In this document: positions 8,901-16,662 of the stretch, one piece after another
How positions within the stretch are numbered: the stretch's first letter is position 1
Layout of the letters: each line of letters opens with the position of its first letter
Assembly: GCF_026339875.1 (NCBI RefSeq)
Contig: NZ_JAPEPZ010000001.1
Location: forward strand, 6,386,001-6,450,000
Direction of reading: 5' to 3'
Source of the DNA: Streptomyces sp. NBC_01571
GTDB taxonomy: Bacteria > Actinomycetota > Actinomycetes > Streptomycetales > Streptomycetaceae
Length of the DNA: 64,000 bases
The notes under the pieces: generated by a model
The model's database searches: none
The model's input: only the letters and a program-made list of their open reading frames with translations
Told to the model about the DNA's origin: nothing
Program-made: the position numbers and the translations under genes

Positions 8901-9288
8901 CAAGCGCAGTGTGAAGGTCGCCGCGGCCTCCACGCGGATCGACGCGAGCTGGACCTTCAGGTCCAAGAAGACCGACTTCGCGAAGCTGCCCGCCTCCACG
9001 GTCCGCTTCAACGCCGCGACCGGCCTGGACAGCCGCGTCGAAGCCGGCAAGAAGGTCACCATCCCGCTCACCGTGCAGGGCTCGGCCGCGGGCCGGAACC
9101 TCAAGTCACTGTACGTGTACGTCTCGTACGACTACGGCCAGACCTGGACCATGCTCAAGGTCAAGGACGGAAAGATCACCGTCAAGAATCCGGCGAAGGG
9201 CAAGGGCATCTCCTTCCACGCGAAGATCACCGACAAGCAGGGCAACAAGTCGACGGTCTCGATCTACAACGCGTACTACGGAAAGTGA
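5905..9288 (+). CDS. secreted subtilisin-like serine protease (S8), large
   Basis: About 1127 residues. The N-terminus has a long basic region and then a signal peptide (AAIVATAASVALAAG, cleaved near ASA-RVP). Next come a pro-region (about 60-225), the S8 catalytic domain and a long C-terminal extension rich in beta-type sequence (about 530-1127). The catalytic triad is visible: Asp256 in VLDTGVDATHPDL, His288 in GHGTHVA and Ser465 in GTSMATPHVAG. The length and C-terminal beta modules resemble the large extracellular Streptomyces S8 peptidases. I preferred GTG 5905 because GGAGG lies 7 bases upstream. TTG 5977 (N-terminus LRRQVKRA) is a serious alternative that would make the second dyad untranslated. 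Confidence 0.9.
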   Translation: MHAYETSPGRVNGEFTRTSSPGGDLRRQVKRACAAIVATAASVALAAGMTSPASARVPAHAGHVNSASAAGITAKHRITLITGDRVVVDAKGRVVGLERARGRAHVPVQIRKARGHTLVVPADAQALIAAGKLDRRLFDVTELNTAATRASQKQGLKVIVGYRGAATAARADVRGSGTLRRTLKSLNADAVRTPQRDAAELWSAVTDHGRAASGIAHVWLDGVRRASLDKSVPQIGAPKAWAAGYDGKGVRIAVLDTGVDATHPDLRNQVIASRNFSAAADTTDHYGHGTHVASIAAGTGAKSHGKYKGVAPGAKILNGKVLDDTGSGDDSGILAGMEWAADQGADVVNLSLGGPDTPDVDPLEAEVDKLSAEKGILFAIAAGNAGPESIGSPGSADAALTVGAVDDHDKLADFSSTGPRLGDGAIKPDVTAPGVDITAAAAPGSVIDTEVGEKPAGYLTISGTSMATPHVAGAAAILKQEHPDWTYTELKGALTGSAKGGSYTPFQQGAGRIAVDAAIKQTVIADPSSVSFGVARWPHTDDTALTRQLTYRNLGTKDITLALGVKATDPKGHTAPSGFFKLAATTLTVPAGGRASVGVAANTRLGGSLDGAYAAYVTATGGGQSVRTALAVEREPESYDVTLKYVDRAGETPTHLTDLEGYTGLGADRDYASQNTADSVTLRVPKGRYLLNSLSVQDLVEAKGGVDWLVRPRLDVTGNTTLTLDARTAEGADITVPDARAEPLSAVVNYFDDTTGFGLGLGLDSFRNLRMAHLGPSLTPGLFQSWAGQWTKGAGAEYDTFTGAKVSRLQGAHVKHYKAGELAKVRADMGAAAAGKTGAITAFGFLPDDDSVTVAVDQKLPGARTLYLSTGEKVQWTFDFEQHAGPDATGFPVVDAYYTLGDPQIFKAGTSYTKRFNTAVFGPKISADFGVFREGDNLVGYLPLFADGSTHAGSSQFSSVTTTLYRNGTKVGSNDDPLFGDKEFKVPAAQAEYRLTASVKRSVKVAAASTRIDASWTFRSKKTDFAKLPASTVRFNAATGLDSRVEAGKKVTIPLTVQGSAAGRNLKSLYVYVSYDYGQTWTMLKVKDGKITVKNPAKGKGISFHAKITDKQGNKSTVSIYNAYYGK

Positions 9289-9322
9289 GCCGCCGCGCCT
9301 CCTGGTGAGGTGAGCCCGCAGC

Positions 9323-9361
9323 GGACGGTCCGCCGGAAGAACGGTTTCCGGCGGGCCGTCC
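9323..9361. terminator. terminator hairpin after the subtilisin gene
   Basis: GGACGGTCCGCCGGAA pairs with TTCCGGCGGGCCGTCC with one mismatch around a short loop, 34 bases after the stop codon. It lies between converging genes, so it can act on both. Confidence 0.8.
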
Positions 9362-9483
9362 GTGTTTCCCCGGCGAGATCTTCGGCGGATCGCCCGCCTG
9401 CTCCGACACCCAGGGCGGGCACGGCCGGGGCCGGGCGCGTGGCCGCCCGGCGGCCCGAAGGCGCCGGGCGGTGCGCGGTGCGG

Positions 9484-10398
9484 CTACGACTGGGCGTTGG
9501 CTCCCGCGCGGGTCGCGTCCGTGCCCCAGCTGGCCAGCAGCCGCAATGCCTCCGCCGACGCGGACCCCGGCTCCGCGTGGTACGTGATCAGCGCCTGCTC
9601 GCTGTCGGCCGCCATCCGGAACGACTCGAACCGCAGGTCCAGGTCACCCACCAGCGGATGCCGCAGCTCCTTCACGCCGTGCGTCTTCTCCTTCACGTCG
9701 TGCGTGGCCCACAGCCGCCGGAAGTCCGGGCTCTTGACGGAGAGCTCCCCGACCAGCGCCGACAGCCTCGGATCGTCCGGGTGACAGCCCGCGTCCATGC
9801 GCAGCACGCACACGATGTCGATCGCCTTCTGCTCCCAGTCCACGAACAGATCGCGGTACTCGGGCCGCAGGAACACCAGCCGCGCCCAGTTCCGCTCGCC
9901 CGGCGCGAGCTCCGCCCAGTCGCCGAACACGGCCGCGGCCATCCGGTTCCAGACCAGGATGTCCGCCCGCCGTCCGGTGACGTAGGCGGGCACGCCGTCC
10001 AGCATGTCCAGCAGGTGCCGCAGCGCCACCCGCACCTGCTGCGGCCGGGCCGTCTGCTTCTTCTTGAGCTGCTTGGGCCTGGCGAGGTGGGTCAGATGCG
10101 CGTGCTCGGCGTCCGACAGACGCAGGGCGCGGGCGATGGCGTCGAGCACCTCCGCCGACACGTTCCGTCCGTTGCCCTGCTCGAGCCGCGTGTAGTACGC
10201 GACCGACACCCCGGCCAGCTGCGCCAGCTCCTCGCGCCGCAGCCCCGGCACCCGGCGGTGCCGTCCGAAGTCGGGCAGCCCCACGTCCTCCGGCTTCAGC
10301 CGGGCCCGGCGCGTGCGCAGGAACTCACTGAGCTCGGCACGCCGGTCCAGCGGCTGCCCGGCTTCCCCGGCGATCTCCTGGAAGGGCTGCTCGTTCAT
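9484..10398 (-). CDS. XRE-family regulator with MmyB-like ligand domain
   Basis: A 304-residue regulator. The helix-turn-helix is at about residues 45-95 (REELAQLAGVSVAYYTRLEQG), followed by an MmyB-like ligand-binding domain (about 130-290). In this large Streptomyces family the ligand is thought to be a fatty acid or a similar molecule, and the regulator commonly lies divergent from a single dehydrogenase or reductase gene that it controls. Here that neighbour is the zinc alcohol dehydrogenase at 10572. The start ATG 10396-10398 was chosen because the conserved N-terminus begins there. Confidence 0.88.
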   Translation of the reverse strand: MNEQPFQEIAGEAGQPLDRRAELSEFLRTRRARLKPEDVGLPDFGRHRRVPGLRREELAQLAGVSVAYYTRLEQGNGRNVSAEVLDAIARALRLSDAEHAHLTHLARPKQLKKKQTARPQQVRVALRHLLDMLDGVPAYVTGRRADILVWNRMAAAVFGDWAELAPGERNWARLVFLRPEYRDLFVDWEQKAIDIVCVLRMDAGCHPDDPRLSALVGELSVKSPDFRRLWATHDVKEKTHGVKELRHPLVGDLDLRFESFRMAADSEQALITYHAEPGSASAEALRLLASWGTDATRAGANAQS

Positions 10399-10413
10399 AC
10401 GTCCAGTATTCAC

Positions 10414-10466
10414 GGTCGTACGCAGCGGAGCCTGACCCCGCCAGTAGTAGGACCAGCGGTCGTACG
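10414..10466. promoter_or_regulatory. repeated GGTCGTACG sites in a divergent promoter region
   Basis: Two identical copies of GGTCGTACG (10414-10422 and 10458-10466) lie 44 bp apart, close to four helical turns, between the divergent MmyB-like regulator and alcohol dehydrogenase. Each holds the palindromic core CGTACG. They are plausible binding sites for the adjacent regulator. This is inferred from position only. Confidence 0.4.
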
Positions 10467-10571
10467 TAAAGCCGTGGCCTGGGTGAACGGCGTCCGACGG
10501 GGCACGCTGGTGACCGTGCCCGTCGGAACAAGACAGCCGGGCACAGACCACTCCTGAGGAGAACCCCCGGC

Positions 10572-11612
10572 ATGACCACTGTTGCTGCGTACGCCGCCCC
10601 CGCCGCGAAGGCCCCGCTGGAGCGCACCACCATCGAGCGCCGCCCCGTGGGCGAGTTCGATGTCCTGATCGACATCAAGTTCGCCGGTATCTGCCACTCG
10701 GACATCCACCAGGCCCGTGAGGGCTGGGGTGAGGCGATCTTCCCGATGGTGCCCGGTCACGAGATCGCCGGCATCGTCTCCGAGGTCGGCTCCGGCGTCA
10801 CCCGGTTCAAGGTCGGCGACCGCGTCGGCGTCGGCTGCATGGTCGACTCCTGCCGCGAGTGCGAGAACTGCAAGGCGGGCCTGGAGCAGTACTGCGTCAA
10901 GGGCAACGTAGGCACCTACAACGCCCTCGACAAGAACGGCGAGCCCACCTACGGCGGCTACTCCGAGAAGATCGTCGTCGACGAGAACTACACCGTCCGC
11001 ATCCCCGACGGCCTCTCCCTCGACGAGGCCGCGCCCCTGCTCTGCGCCGGCATCACCACGTACTCCCCGCTCCGGCACTGGAACGCCGGCCCCGGCAAGA
11101 AGGTCGCGGTCCTCGGCATGGGCGGCCTCGGCCACATGGGCGTCAAGATCGCGCACGCGCTCGGCGCCGAGGTGACCGTGCTGTCGCAGTCCCTGCGCAA
11201 GAAGGACGACGGCCTGAAGCTGGGCGCCGACCACTATTACGCCACCAGCGACCCGAAGACCTTCGAGGAACTGCGCGGCACCTTCGACATCATCCTGTCC
11301 ACGGTCTCGGCGCCGCTCGACTTCGGGGCGTTCCTCTCGCTGCTGCGCACGGACGGCGCGCTGGTCAACGTCGGCGCCCCCGAGGAGCCGATCTCCCTCA
11401 ACCTCTTCTCCGTGATCGGCGGCCGCAAGTCCCTGTCCGGCTCAGGCATCGGCGGCATCCAGGAGACCCAGGAGATGCTCGACTTCTGCGCCGAGCACGG
11501 CCTCGGCGCGGAGATCGAGCTGATCAGCGCGTCCGAGATCAACGACGCGTACGAGCGGGTGCTGTCGAGCGACGTCCGCTACCGCTTCGTGATCGACACC
11601 GCGACGATCTAG
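10572..11612 (+). CDS. zinc-dependent alcohol/aldehyde dehydrogenase (CAD-like)
   Basis: A 346-residue medium-chain dehydrogenase that interconverts alcohols and aldehydes with NAD(P)(H). The catalytic-zinc Cys lies in GICHSDIH, and the GHE motif follows in VPGHEIAG. The four structural-zinc Cys residues are in [15 protein letters not shown]. The nucleotide fold begins at GMGGLGHMG (about residues 180-188). The overall pattern fits the YahK/cinnamyl-alcohol-dehydrogenase subgroup. It is divergent from an MmyB-like regulator that probably controls it. GAGGAGAA precedes the start codon. Confidence 0.92.
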   Translation: MTTVAAYAAPAAKAPLERTTIERRPVGEFDVLIDIKFAGICHSDIHQAREGWGEAIFPMVPGHEIAGIVSEVGSGVTRFKVGDRVGVGCMVDSCRECENCKAGLEQYCVKGNVGTYNALDKNGEPTYGGYSEKIVVDENYTVRIPDGLSLDEAAPLLCAGITTYSPLRHWNAGPGKKVAVLGMGGLGHMGVKIAHALGAEVTVLSQSLRKKDDGLKLGADHYYATSDPKTFEELRGTFDIILSTVSAPLDFGAFLSLLRTDGALVNVGAPEEPISLNLFSVIGGRKSLSGSGIGGIQETQEMLDFCAEHGLGAEIELISASEINDAYERVLSSDVRYRFVIDTATI

Positions 11613-11632
11613 TGGGGCGACGCGGGTGAGAA

Positions 11633-11666
11633 GGGCGCCGACCGGTCACAGGACCGGTCGGCGCCC
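11633..11666 (+). terminator. terminator after the alcohol dehydrogenase gene
   Basis: A 15-bp perfect stem (GGGCGCCGACCGGTC and its complement) around an ACAG loop, 20 bases after the stop codon. Confidence 0.88.
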
Positions 11667-11968
11667 TCGTTTCTCCTTCCGCGCGCCCCCGTCCCGGGTG
11701 CGGGCCGGATGGGTGCGGGATAGGCTTTTCGACGGCAAGGTCAGGTTCTCCGGGCGGTGTTTCAGACGCCGGAGCCTCAGTCGTGATGACCAGTTCCTCC
11801 TACCGAGACCTTCGACGAGCGTGGTGCTCCCCCACATGTGCGCGGGGGCGGGCGACAGCCGTATCCCTTCTTCGAAGGCATTGACTCTCGCTTCAGGGTG
11901 CCGTGTGGGCGCCCTGGGGGTGCCGCCCCGCGGCCGCTGTCGTGCGGCCCCGTGATTTGGAGGTCGGG
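11667..11968. other. 302-bp leader/promoter region of the P450 operon
   Basis: No gene is supported here. It must contain the promoter of the ferredoxin-P450 operon. A GC-rich hairpin around 11823-11846 (CTCCCCC opposite GGGGG) and GGAGG just before the ferredoxin start are visible. I could not assign a riboswitch or operator. Confidence 0.4.
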
Positions 11969-12196
11969 ATGAGAGTTGTCGTCGATCTGTCGCGGTGTCA
12001 GGGCTACGCCCAGTGCGCGTTCCTGGCCCCGGACGCGTTCCGGATGCACGGCGAGGAAGCGCTGATGTACGCCCCCAACCCCGACGACGCCCAGCGCGAG
12101 CAGGTGCTGCGCGCCGCGGCGGCCTGCCCGCTCCAGGCCATTCTGGTCGACCGGCTGGAAGGGCGGGACGCGTCGGTGGGGACATCACCGTCATGA
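11969..12196 (+). CDS. [3Fe-4S] ferredoxin for the adjacent P450
   Basis: A 75-residue ferredoxin. It shows Cys-x5-Cys in CQGYAQC and a later Cys-Pro in AACPLQA, the ligand set of Streptomyces [3Fe-4S] ferredoxins that pass electrons to cytochromes P450. The start ATG 11969 has GGAGG 7 bases upstream, and the longer upstream frame is unlikely. The stop codon overlaps the start of the ferredoxin reductase (ATGA at 12193-12196), so translation of the two is coupled. Together with the reductase and P450 it makes a complete NAD(P)H-to-haem chain. Confidence 0.92.
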   Translation: MRVVVDLSRCQGYAQCAFLAPDAFRMHGEEALMYAPNPDDAQREQVLRAAAACPLQAILVDRLEGRDASVGTSPS

Positions 12197-13584
12197 GCAG
12201 CGCCCACACCCTGCAGCGGTTCAAGCGCGACGGCCGCGTGGTGATCGTCGGCGCGTCACTGGCGGGACTGCGCGCCGCGGAGGCCCTGCGCGGCGAAGGT
12301 TTCACCGGCTCCTTGACCATGATCGGTGACGAACTGGGCGAGCCCTACGACCGGCCTCCGCTGTCCAAACAGGTACTCACCGGATGGGTGCCGGCCGGGG
12401 GCACCACACTGCCGCGTCGGTGCGACATCGACGCGGAGTGGCTCCTGGGCGTCCCCGCCGACGGCCTGGACCTGGCCGCCGACCAGGTGCGGCTCGCCGA
12501 CGGTCGCAGGATCCCCTTCGACCGCATGCTGATCGCCACCGGGGTACGGGCCCGGCCCTGGCCCGTCGAGGCCGAAGCGGCCCTGGACGGCGTGTTCGTC
12601 GTCCGTACCCGTGAGGACGCGGACGGTCTGCAGCGGGCGATCGCCGCCGGACCCTCCCGCGTGCTGATCATCGGCGCGGGCTTCACCGGTTCCGAGATCG
12701 CCTCCGTCTGCCGCGAGCGCGGCCTTCCGGTGACCGTCGCCGAACTCGGGCCGGCCCCGCTGGTCGGAGGACTCGGCGCGATGATCGGTGAGGTCGCCGC
12801 CGACATGCAGCGCGCCCACGGCGTCGACCTGCGCTGCGGCGTCAAGGTCACCCGGTTGGAGGGCGACGCGCGAGGGCGGTTGCGCCGCGCCCACTTCTCC
12901 GACGGCAGCACCGTCGACGCGGAGGTGGCGGTGGTGGCGCTCGGCGGCATCCGCAACACCGAGTGGCTGCGGGACTCGGGACTGGCGGTGGGCGTATGGG
13001 GAGTCGCCTGCGACGCGGGCTGCCGCGCCTTCGACCTCAACGGCCTGGTCACCGACGACATCTTCGTCGCCGGAGACGTGGCACGCAGCCCCAACCCGGT
13101 CTACGAGTACCGGTTCATCTCCCTGGAGCACTGGGCCAACGCCGTGGAACAGGCCGAGATCGCGGCCCACAACATGGTCAGCACCCAGGCGGACCGCTGG
13201 CCGCACCTGTCGATCCCGGCGTTCTGGTCGATCCAGTTCGGCGTCAACATCAAGTCCGTCGGTGTACCGACCTACGCCGACGAGGTCGTCGTCGCCCAGG
13301 GATCCGTGGCCGACCGCCGCTTCGTCGCCGCGTACGGCTATCAGGGCCGGGTCACCGCGGCGGTCAGCTTCAACAACGCGAAGTGGCTCGACCACTACCG
13401 GGAGTTGATCGAGACGGCCGCGCCCTTCCCGCCTCCCTGCCCCACACCCGACCAGCCCGCCGACGCGAAGCCGGTGCCCGTCGACTTCCCCGGCCCCACG
13501 CTGCTCGCCCAGGGCGCCACCGTGGTCGTCACCGGGCACGACCCGGGCGAACGGCGCGTCACCGTCATGCGGCAGGGCCGGTAG
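12193..13584 (+). CDS. FAD-dependent ferredoxin reductase
   Basis: A 463-residue flavoprotein that moves electrons from NAD(P)H to the ferredoxin encoded just upstream. The FAD-binding Gly motif is VVIVGASLAGLRAAEAL near the N-terminus and the NAD-binding motif is VLIIGAGFTGSEIA (about residues 157-170). The second FAD contact is FVAGDVARSPNP (about 291-302), and a C-terminal reductase domain of the BphA4/putidaredoxin-reductase type follows. The start overlaps the ferredoxin stop by four bases. The P450 follows after 84 bases of GGAGG-rich spacer. Confidence 0.92.
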   Translation: MSSAHTLQRFKRDGRVVIVGASLAGLRAAEALRGEGFTGSLTMIGDELGEPYDRPPLSKQVLTGWVPAGGTTLPRRCDIDAEWLLGVPADGLDLAADQVRLADGRRIPFDRMLIATGVRARPWPVEAEAALDGVFVVRTREDADGLQRAIAAGPSRVLIIGAGFTGSEIASVCRERGLPVTVAELGPAPLVGGLGAMIGEVAADMQRAHGVDLRCGVKVTRLEGDARGRLRRAHFSDGSTVDAEVAVVALGGIRNTEWLRDSGLAVGVWGVACDAGCRAFDLNGLVTDDIFVAGDVARSPNPVYEYRFISLEHWANAVEQAEIAAHNMVSTQADRWPHLSIPAFWSIQFGVNIKSVGVPTYADEVVVAQGSVADRRFVAAYGYQGRVTAAVSFNNAKWLDHYRELIETAAPFPPPCPTPDQPADAKPVPVDFPGPTLLAQGATVVVTGHDPGERRVTVMRQGR

Positions 13585-13668
13585 CGGGAGGGAGCCAGGT
13601 GGGAGGAAGCCGGTGGGAGCGCCGGTGGGAGGACGAAGCCCGGTGGAGGGAAGTAGGAGGGAACCGAC

Positions 13669-14883
13669 ATGACCACGACCGAGACGCCCGACACCCTGCA
13701 CCGGATCCTCGACCATTCCTCCCGGGCCGACCCGTACCCGCTCTACGCCGAACTGCGCAGGACGCCGGTGGCCCTGCAGGAGGACGGCAGCTACGTCATC
13801 AGCACCTTCCGTGAGCTCACCGGCATACTCCACGACCCGCGCCTGAGTTCCGACGTACGCAACCTGTCGCGTCCGATGGCGGCGGTCGAGGGACGCGCCA
13901 CGCCGTCGTTCATCAACCTCGACCCGCCCGAGCACGACCGCCTGCGGCGCCTGGCCATGCGTCACTTCGGCCCCCCGCACACCCCGTGTCTGGTCTCCGG
14001 CATGGAACCCGAGCTGGTCGCCACCGTCGGCGGTCTGATCGACGGCTTCGCGGGCGAACAGCGGATCGACATCGTCGACGACTTCGCCTACCCGTTCCCG
14101 GTCACCGTGATCTGCCACCTGCTCGGCGTGCCACGCGAGGACGAACCGCGGTTCCACGTGTGGGTGAACGCCATCGTCGAGTCGATCGACTACGACCCCA
14201 GGACCGACCCGCCGGAGAAACTGGACAACGGCGTGCAGGCCACCAAGGACCTGCGGGAGTACCTCGGCGGACTGCTGGAAGAACGCCACGGCCACCCCGG
14301 CGACGACCTGTTGACCCGGCTGGCCAACGACGACGGGCCCGACGGGCGGATGACCGACGAGGAGATCATCAGCACGGCCAACCTGCTGCTCATCGCCGGC
14401 CACGAGACCACCGTCAACCTCATCACCAACGGCATGCTGACGCTGCTGCGCCACCCCGAGGTGCTGCAACGCCTGCGTACCGAACGGGACCTGGTGGTGC
14501 CCCTGGTGGAGGAACTGCTGCGCTACGAGCCACCGGTACAGATCATTCCCTGGCGGGCGGCGTACAGCGACATCGCGATCGGCGACACCGTCATCCCCAA
14601 GGGCTCGCAGATCATGCTCATGCTCGCCTCGGGCAGCCGCGACCCGGACCGCTTCGTGGACCCCGACCGCTTCGACCCCGACCGGCGGGACAACCAGCAC
14701 CTGGGCTTCGGCAGTGGCATCCACCTCTGCTTCGGCGGACCGCTGGCCCGGCTGGAGACCCAGATCGCACTGACCGAACTGGCACGCCGCCTCGAACAGC
14801 CCAGGCTGCTCGTCGACCCGCCGCCGTACCGGCCCAGCCCCGTCCTGCGGGGCCCCGTCCATCTGCACGTCGAGCAGAGCTGA
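13669..14883 (+). CDS. cytochrome P450 monooxygenase
   Basis: A 404-residue soluble bacterial P450. The I-helix oxygen-binding motif is AGHETT (about residues 243-248), the K-helix ExxR is ELLR in VEELLRYEPP, and the haem loop FGSGIHLCFGG places the thiolate at about Cys354. It is the last gene of the ferredoxin-reductase-P450 operon and so has dedicated redox partners. No polyketide, peptide or terpene biosynthetic gene is adjacent, so the substrate cannot be guessed. The spacer before the start contains repeated GGAGG-like sequences, the last of which serves the ATG at 13669. Confidence 0.93.
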   Translation: MTTTETPDTLHRILDHSSRADPYPLYAELRRTPVALQEDGSYVISTFRELTGILHDPRLSSDVRNLSRPMAAVEGRATPSFINLDPPEHDRLRRLAMRHFGPPHTPCLVSGMEPELVATVGGLIDGFAGEQRIDIVDDFAYPFPVTVICHLLGVPREDEPRFHVWVNAIVESIDYDPRTDPPEKLDNGVQATKDLREYLGGLLEERHGHPGDDLLTRLANDDGPDGRMTDEEIISTANLLLIAGHETTVNLITNGMLTLLRHPEVLQRLRTERDLVVPLVEELLRYEPPVQIIPWRAAYSDIAIGDTVIPKGSQIMLMLASGSRDPDRFVDPDRFDPDRRDNQHLGFGSGIHLCFGGPLARLETQIALTELARRLEQPRLLVDPPPYRPSPVLRGPVHLHVEQS

Positions 14884-14992
14884 GCCGGCGACGGGCGCGG
14901 AGCACGGAGTACTGAGGGCTGCGTGCTGAGCGCCGGCTGTGGAGCACCGAGCACTCCGTGGCGACGCGGCCGCCGCCGCGTGCAGTGACAAA

Positions 14993-15030
14993 AGCGGGGC
15001 CCTGGGGCGATCACGCCCCGGGGCCCCGCT
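14993..15030. terminator. bidirectional terminator between P450 and alkaline phosphatase
   Basis: AGCGGGGCCCTGGGGCG pairs with its near-perfect complement (one mismatch) around ATCA. It lies between two converging genes. Confidence 0.88.
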
Positions 15031-15043
15031 GTCAGTGTGTGGC

Positions 15044-16348
15044 TCAGCGGCGCGTCAGGGCCTGACGCAGCACGTCGTACACGTGGGTGTTGGGGTGCTT
15101 GCCGGTGAAACGGTCGGACAGCGGGCCGGCCGCGGTCACCGGCACGTCCACACCGGTGTGACCGGACGTGGTCCAGTCGACGTAGAAGCTCTTCTCGCTG
15201 CCGCGGATGCTGAACGGACCGTCCTCGGCGGAGATGGCGTCACCGGACTCGTCGGCGGCGTCCGACTCCTCGACGGCCAGGCCGCCGGTCTCGTGGTCGC
15301 CGGTGATGACGAGCAGGGTGTCGGAGTGCGTGGCGACGTACGCGCGGGCCACGGCCACGGCCTTCTCCAGCTCCTGCATGGACTGCAGGGTGCGGGTGGC
15401 GTTGTTGGAGTGCGCGAACTCGTCGGTGCCCTCCTCCTCGACCATGAGGAAGAAGCCCTTCTTGTTCTTGTCCAGCGTGCCCAGGGCCTTGCTGGTCATG
15501 GTGGAGAGACCGACCACCGGGCTGTACACGTCGCCCTGGCCCTCGGGACGCTGCTGGAACATCTCCTCGTTGGCGAAGAGACCGAGGAGCTTGCCGCCCT
15601 TGGCGCGGCTGAGCTGGTCCGCGCTGTTGACGTAGGAGTAACCGGCCTTCTTGGCCTTCTTGATGAGGTCGCCCTTGGTGCCCTTGCTCGCCTCGGACGG
15701 GTCCTCGGCGGGCTGGTCCTTGAACGCGCCGGCGCTGCCCGCGGGCAGCCACCAGTCCTCGCCACCGCCCAGGATGACGTCGGGCTTGCTGACCTCGATG
15801 TACTGGCGGGCGATCTCGTCCTGCGCCGAACGGTTGGCGGTGTTGGAGAAGAACGCCGCCGGCGAGGCGTCGGTGACCTGCGCGGTGGTGACCAGACCGG
15901 TGGCCTTGCCGGCCGCCTTGGCCTGCTGGCCGAGGGTGGCGAGCGGGTTGCCGTCCACGTCGACGCTGATCGCGCCGTTGTAGGTCTTCTCGCCGGTGGC
16001 CCACGCGGTCGCCGCGGCGGCCGAGTCGGTGACGACGGCCTTCGGGTCGTCCGGCTCCGTGGTCAGCTGGCCCGAGACGGGGAGCTTGTCCATCGCGAGC
16101 TGGCCACCCAGGCCGGCCAGGTGCAGACGGGCGGCCTGACGCATGGCGGCGCCCATGCCGTCGCCGTTGATGAAGATGACGTTCTTGGCGGTCGGGGCCT
16201 TGGCCTTGGCCGCGGCCTGCGGAGCCGAGGCCGACGCGCCCAGCGTCGGGTTGACCACCATCGTCACGACGGCGGCGGCGACTGCGGCGGCTGCGGGAGC
16301 GGCGAACCGCCGAGCCCTACGGGCATCCAGGGACACAACGTCCTCCAT
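15044..16348 (-). CDS. phoA: secreted alkaline phosphatase (PhoA family)
   Basis: A 434-residue exported phosphomonoesterase that frees phosphate from organic phosphate esters outside the cell. The N-terminus is a signal with an Arg pair and a long Ala/Val-rich core. The metal/nucleophile region is NVIFINGDGMG followed by VTDSAAAATAWATG, in which the Ser is the phosphorylated nucleophile. ITGDHETGG supplies further zinc ligands, and GHTGVDVPV near the C-terminus supplies the last His. Expression under phosphate limitation by PhoP is usual for this family, and heptamers resembling PHO-box units occur upstream. Confidence 0.93.
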   Translation of the reverse strand: MEDVVSLDARRARRFAAPAAAAVAAAVVTMVVNPTLGASASAPQAAAKAKAPTAKNVIFINGDGMGAAMRQAARLHLAGLGGQLAMDKLPVSGQLTTEPDDPKAVVTDSAAAATAWATGEKTYNGAISVDVDGNPLATLGQQAKAAGKATGLVTTAQVTDASPAAFFSNTANRSAQDEIARQYIEVSKPDVILGGGEDWWLPAGSAGAFKDQPAEDPSEASKGTKGDLIKKAKKAGYSYVNSADQLSRAKGGKLLGLFANEEMFQQRPEGQGDVYSPVVGLSTMTSKALGTLDKNKKGFFLMVEEEGTDEFAHSNNATRTLQSMQELEKAVAVARAYVATHSDTLLVITGDHETGGLAVEESDAADESGDAISAEDGPFSIRGSEKSFYVDWTTSGHTGVDVPVTAAGPLSDRFTGKHPNTHVYDVLRQALTRR

Positions 16349-16662
16349 TGCTGTTCTTGCCCATCATTTGACCGTGAACATAAGGTTCTTTGGGGGGAGG
16401 TTGACCAAGAACAGATGGCCAGTACGCGACGAGATCTTCAGCGGCAGGTAAAGGCGCAGGTCCGGCGCGTCCTAAACTTGTCCGAACAGGTCACGCGAGG
16501 GCGAACCCCGCGCCGGGGCTCCCGCCCTTCTCACACCTCGGCAAGGTCACGCCCCTGCCCGCCCGAAGTCGCAGGTCGTCACCGGTCCGGGGTTGCCCGG
16601 TCATGGGCGCGGACAGGCCAGAGGCGCGCCCTCGTCGAGGACGCGCCCCGCGGGCCGCAGGT
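16349..16662. promoter_or_regulatory. promoter region of the alkaline phosphatase gene
   Basis: The 314-bp gap upstream of the phosphatase holds no gene. Read on the minus strand, it has GTTCACG followed by GTCA (16369-16379) and GTTCTTGGTCAACC (16399-16412). These resemble single units of the 11-bp direct repeats bound by PhoP in Streptomyces, but they are not cleanly in phase, so the PHO-box assignment is tentative. Confidence 0.3.

Noticed and set aside
11818..11852. A GTGCTCCCCC...GGGGGCG hairpin similar to a type I-E CRISPR repeat
   Set aside because: Only one copy exists, there are no spacers and no cas genes, so it is taken as an ordinary GC-rich hairpin in the P450 leader.
11969..14883. 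Reading the P450 operon as a secondary-metabolite gene cluster
   Set aside because: No synthase, tailoring set or resistance gene accompanies it; only the redox chain can be supported.
16369..16412. A definite PHO box upstream of the alkaline phosphatase
   Set aside because: The heptamer-like pieces are not arranged as clean 11-bp direct repeats, so only a tentative regulatory region is reported.
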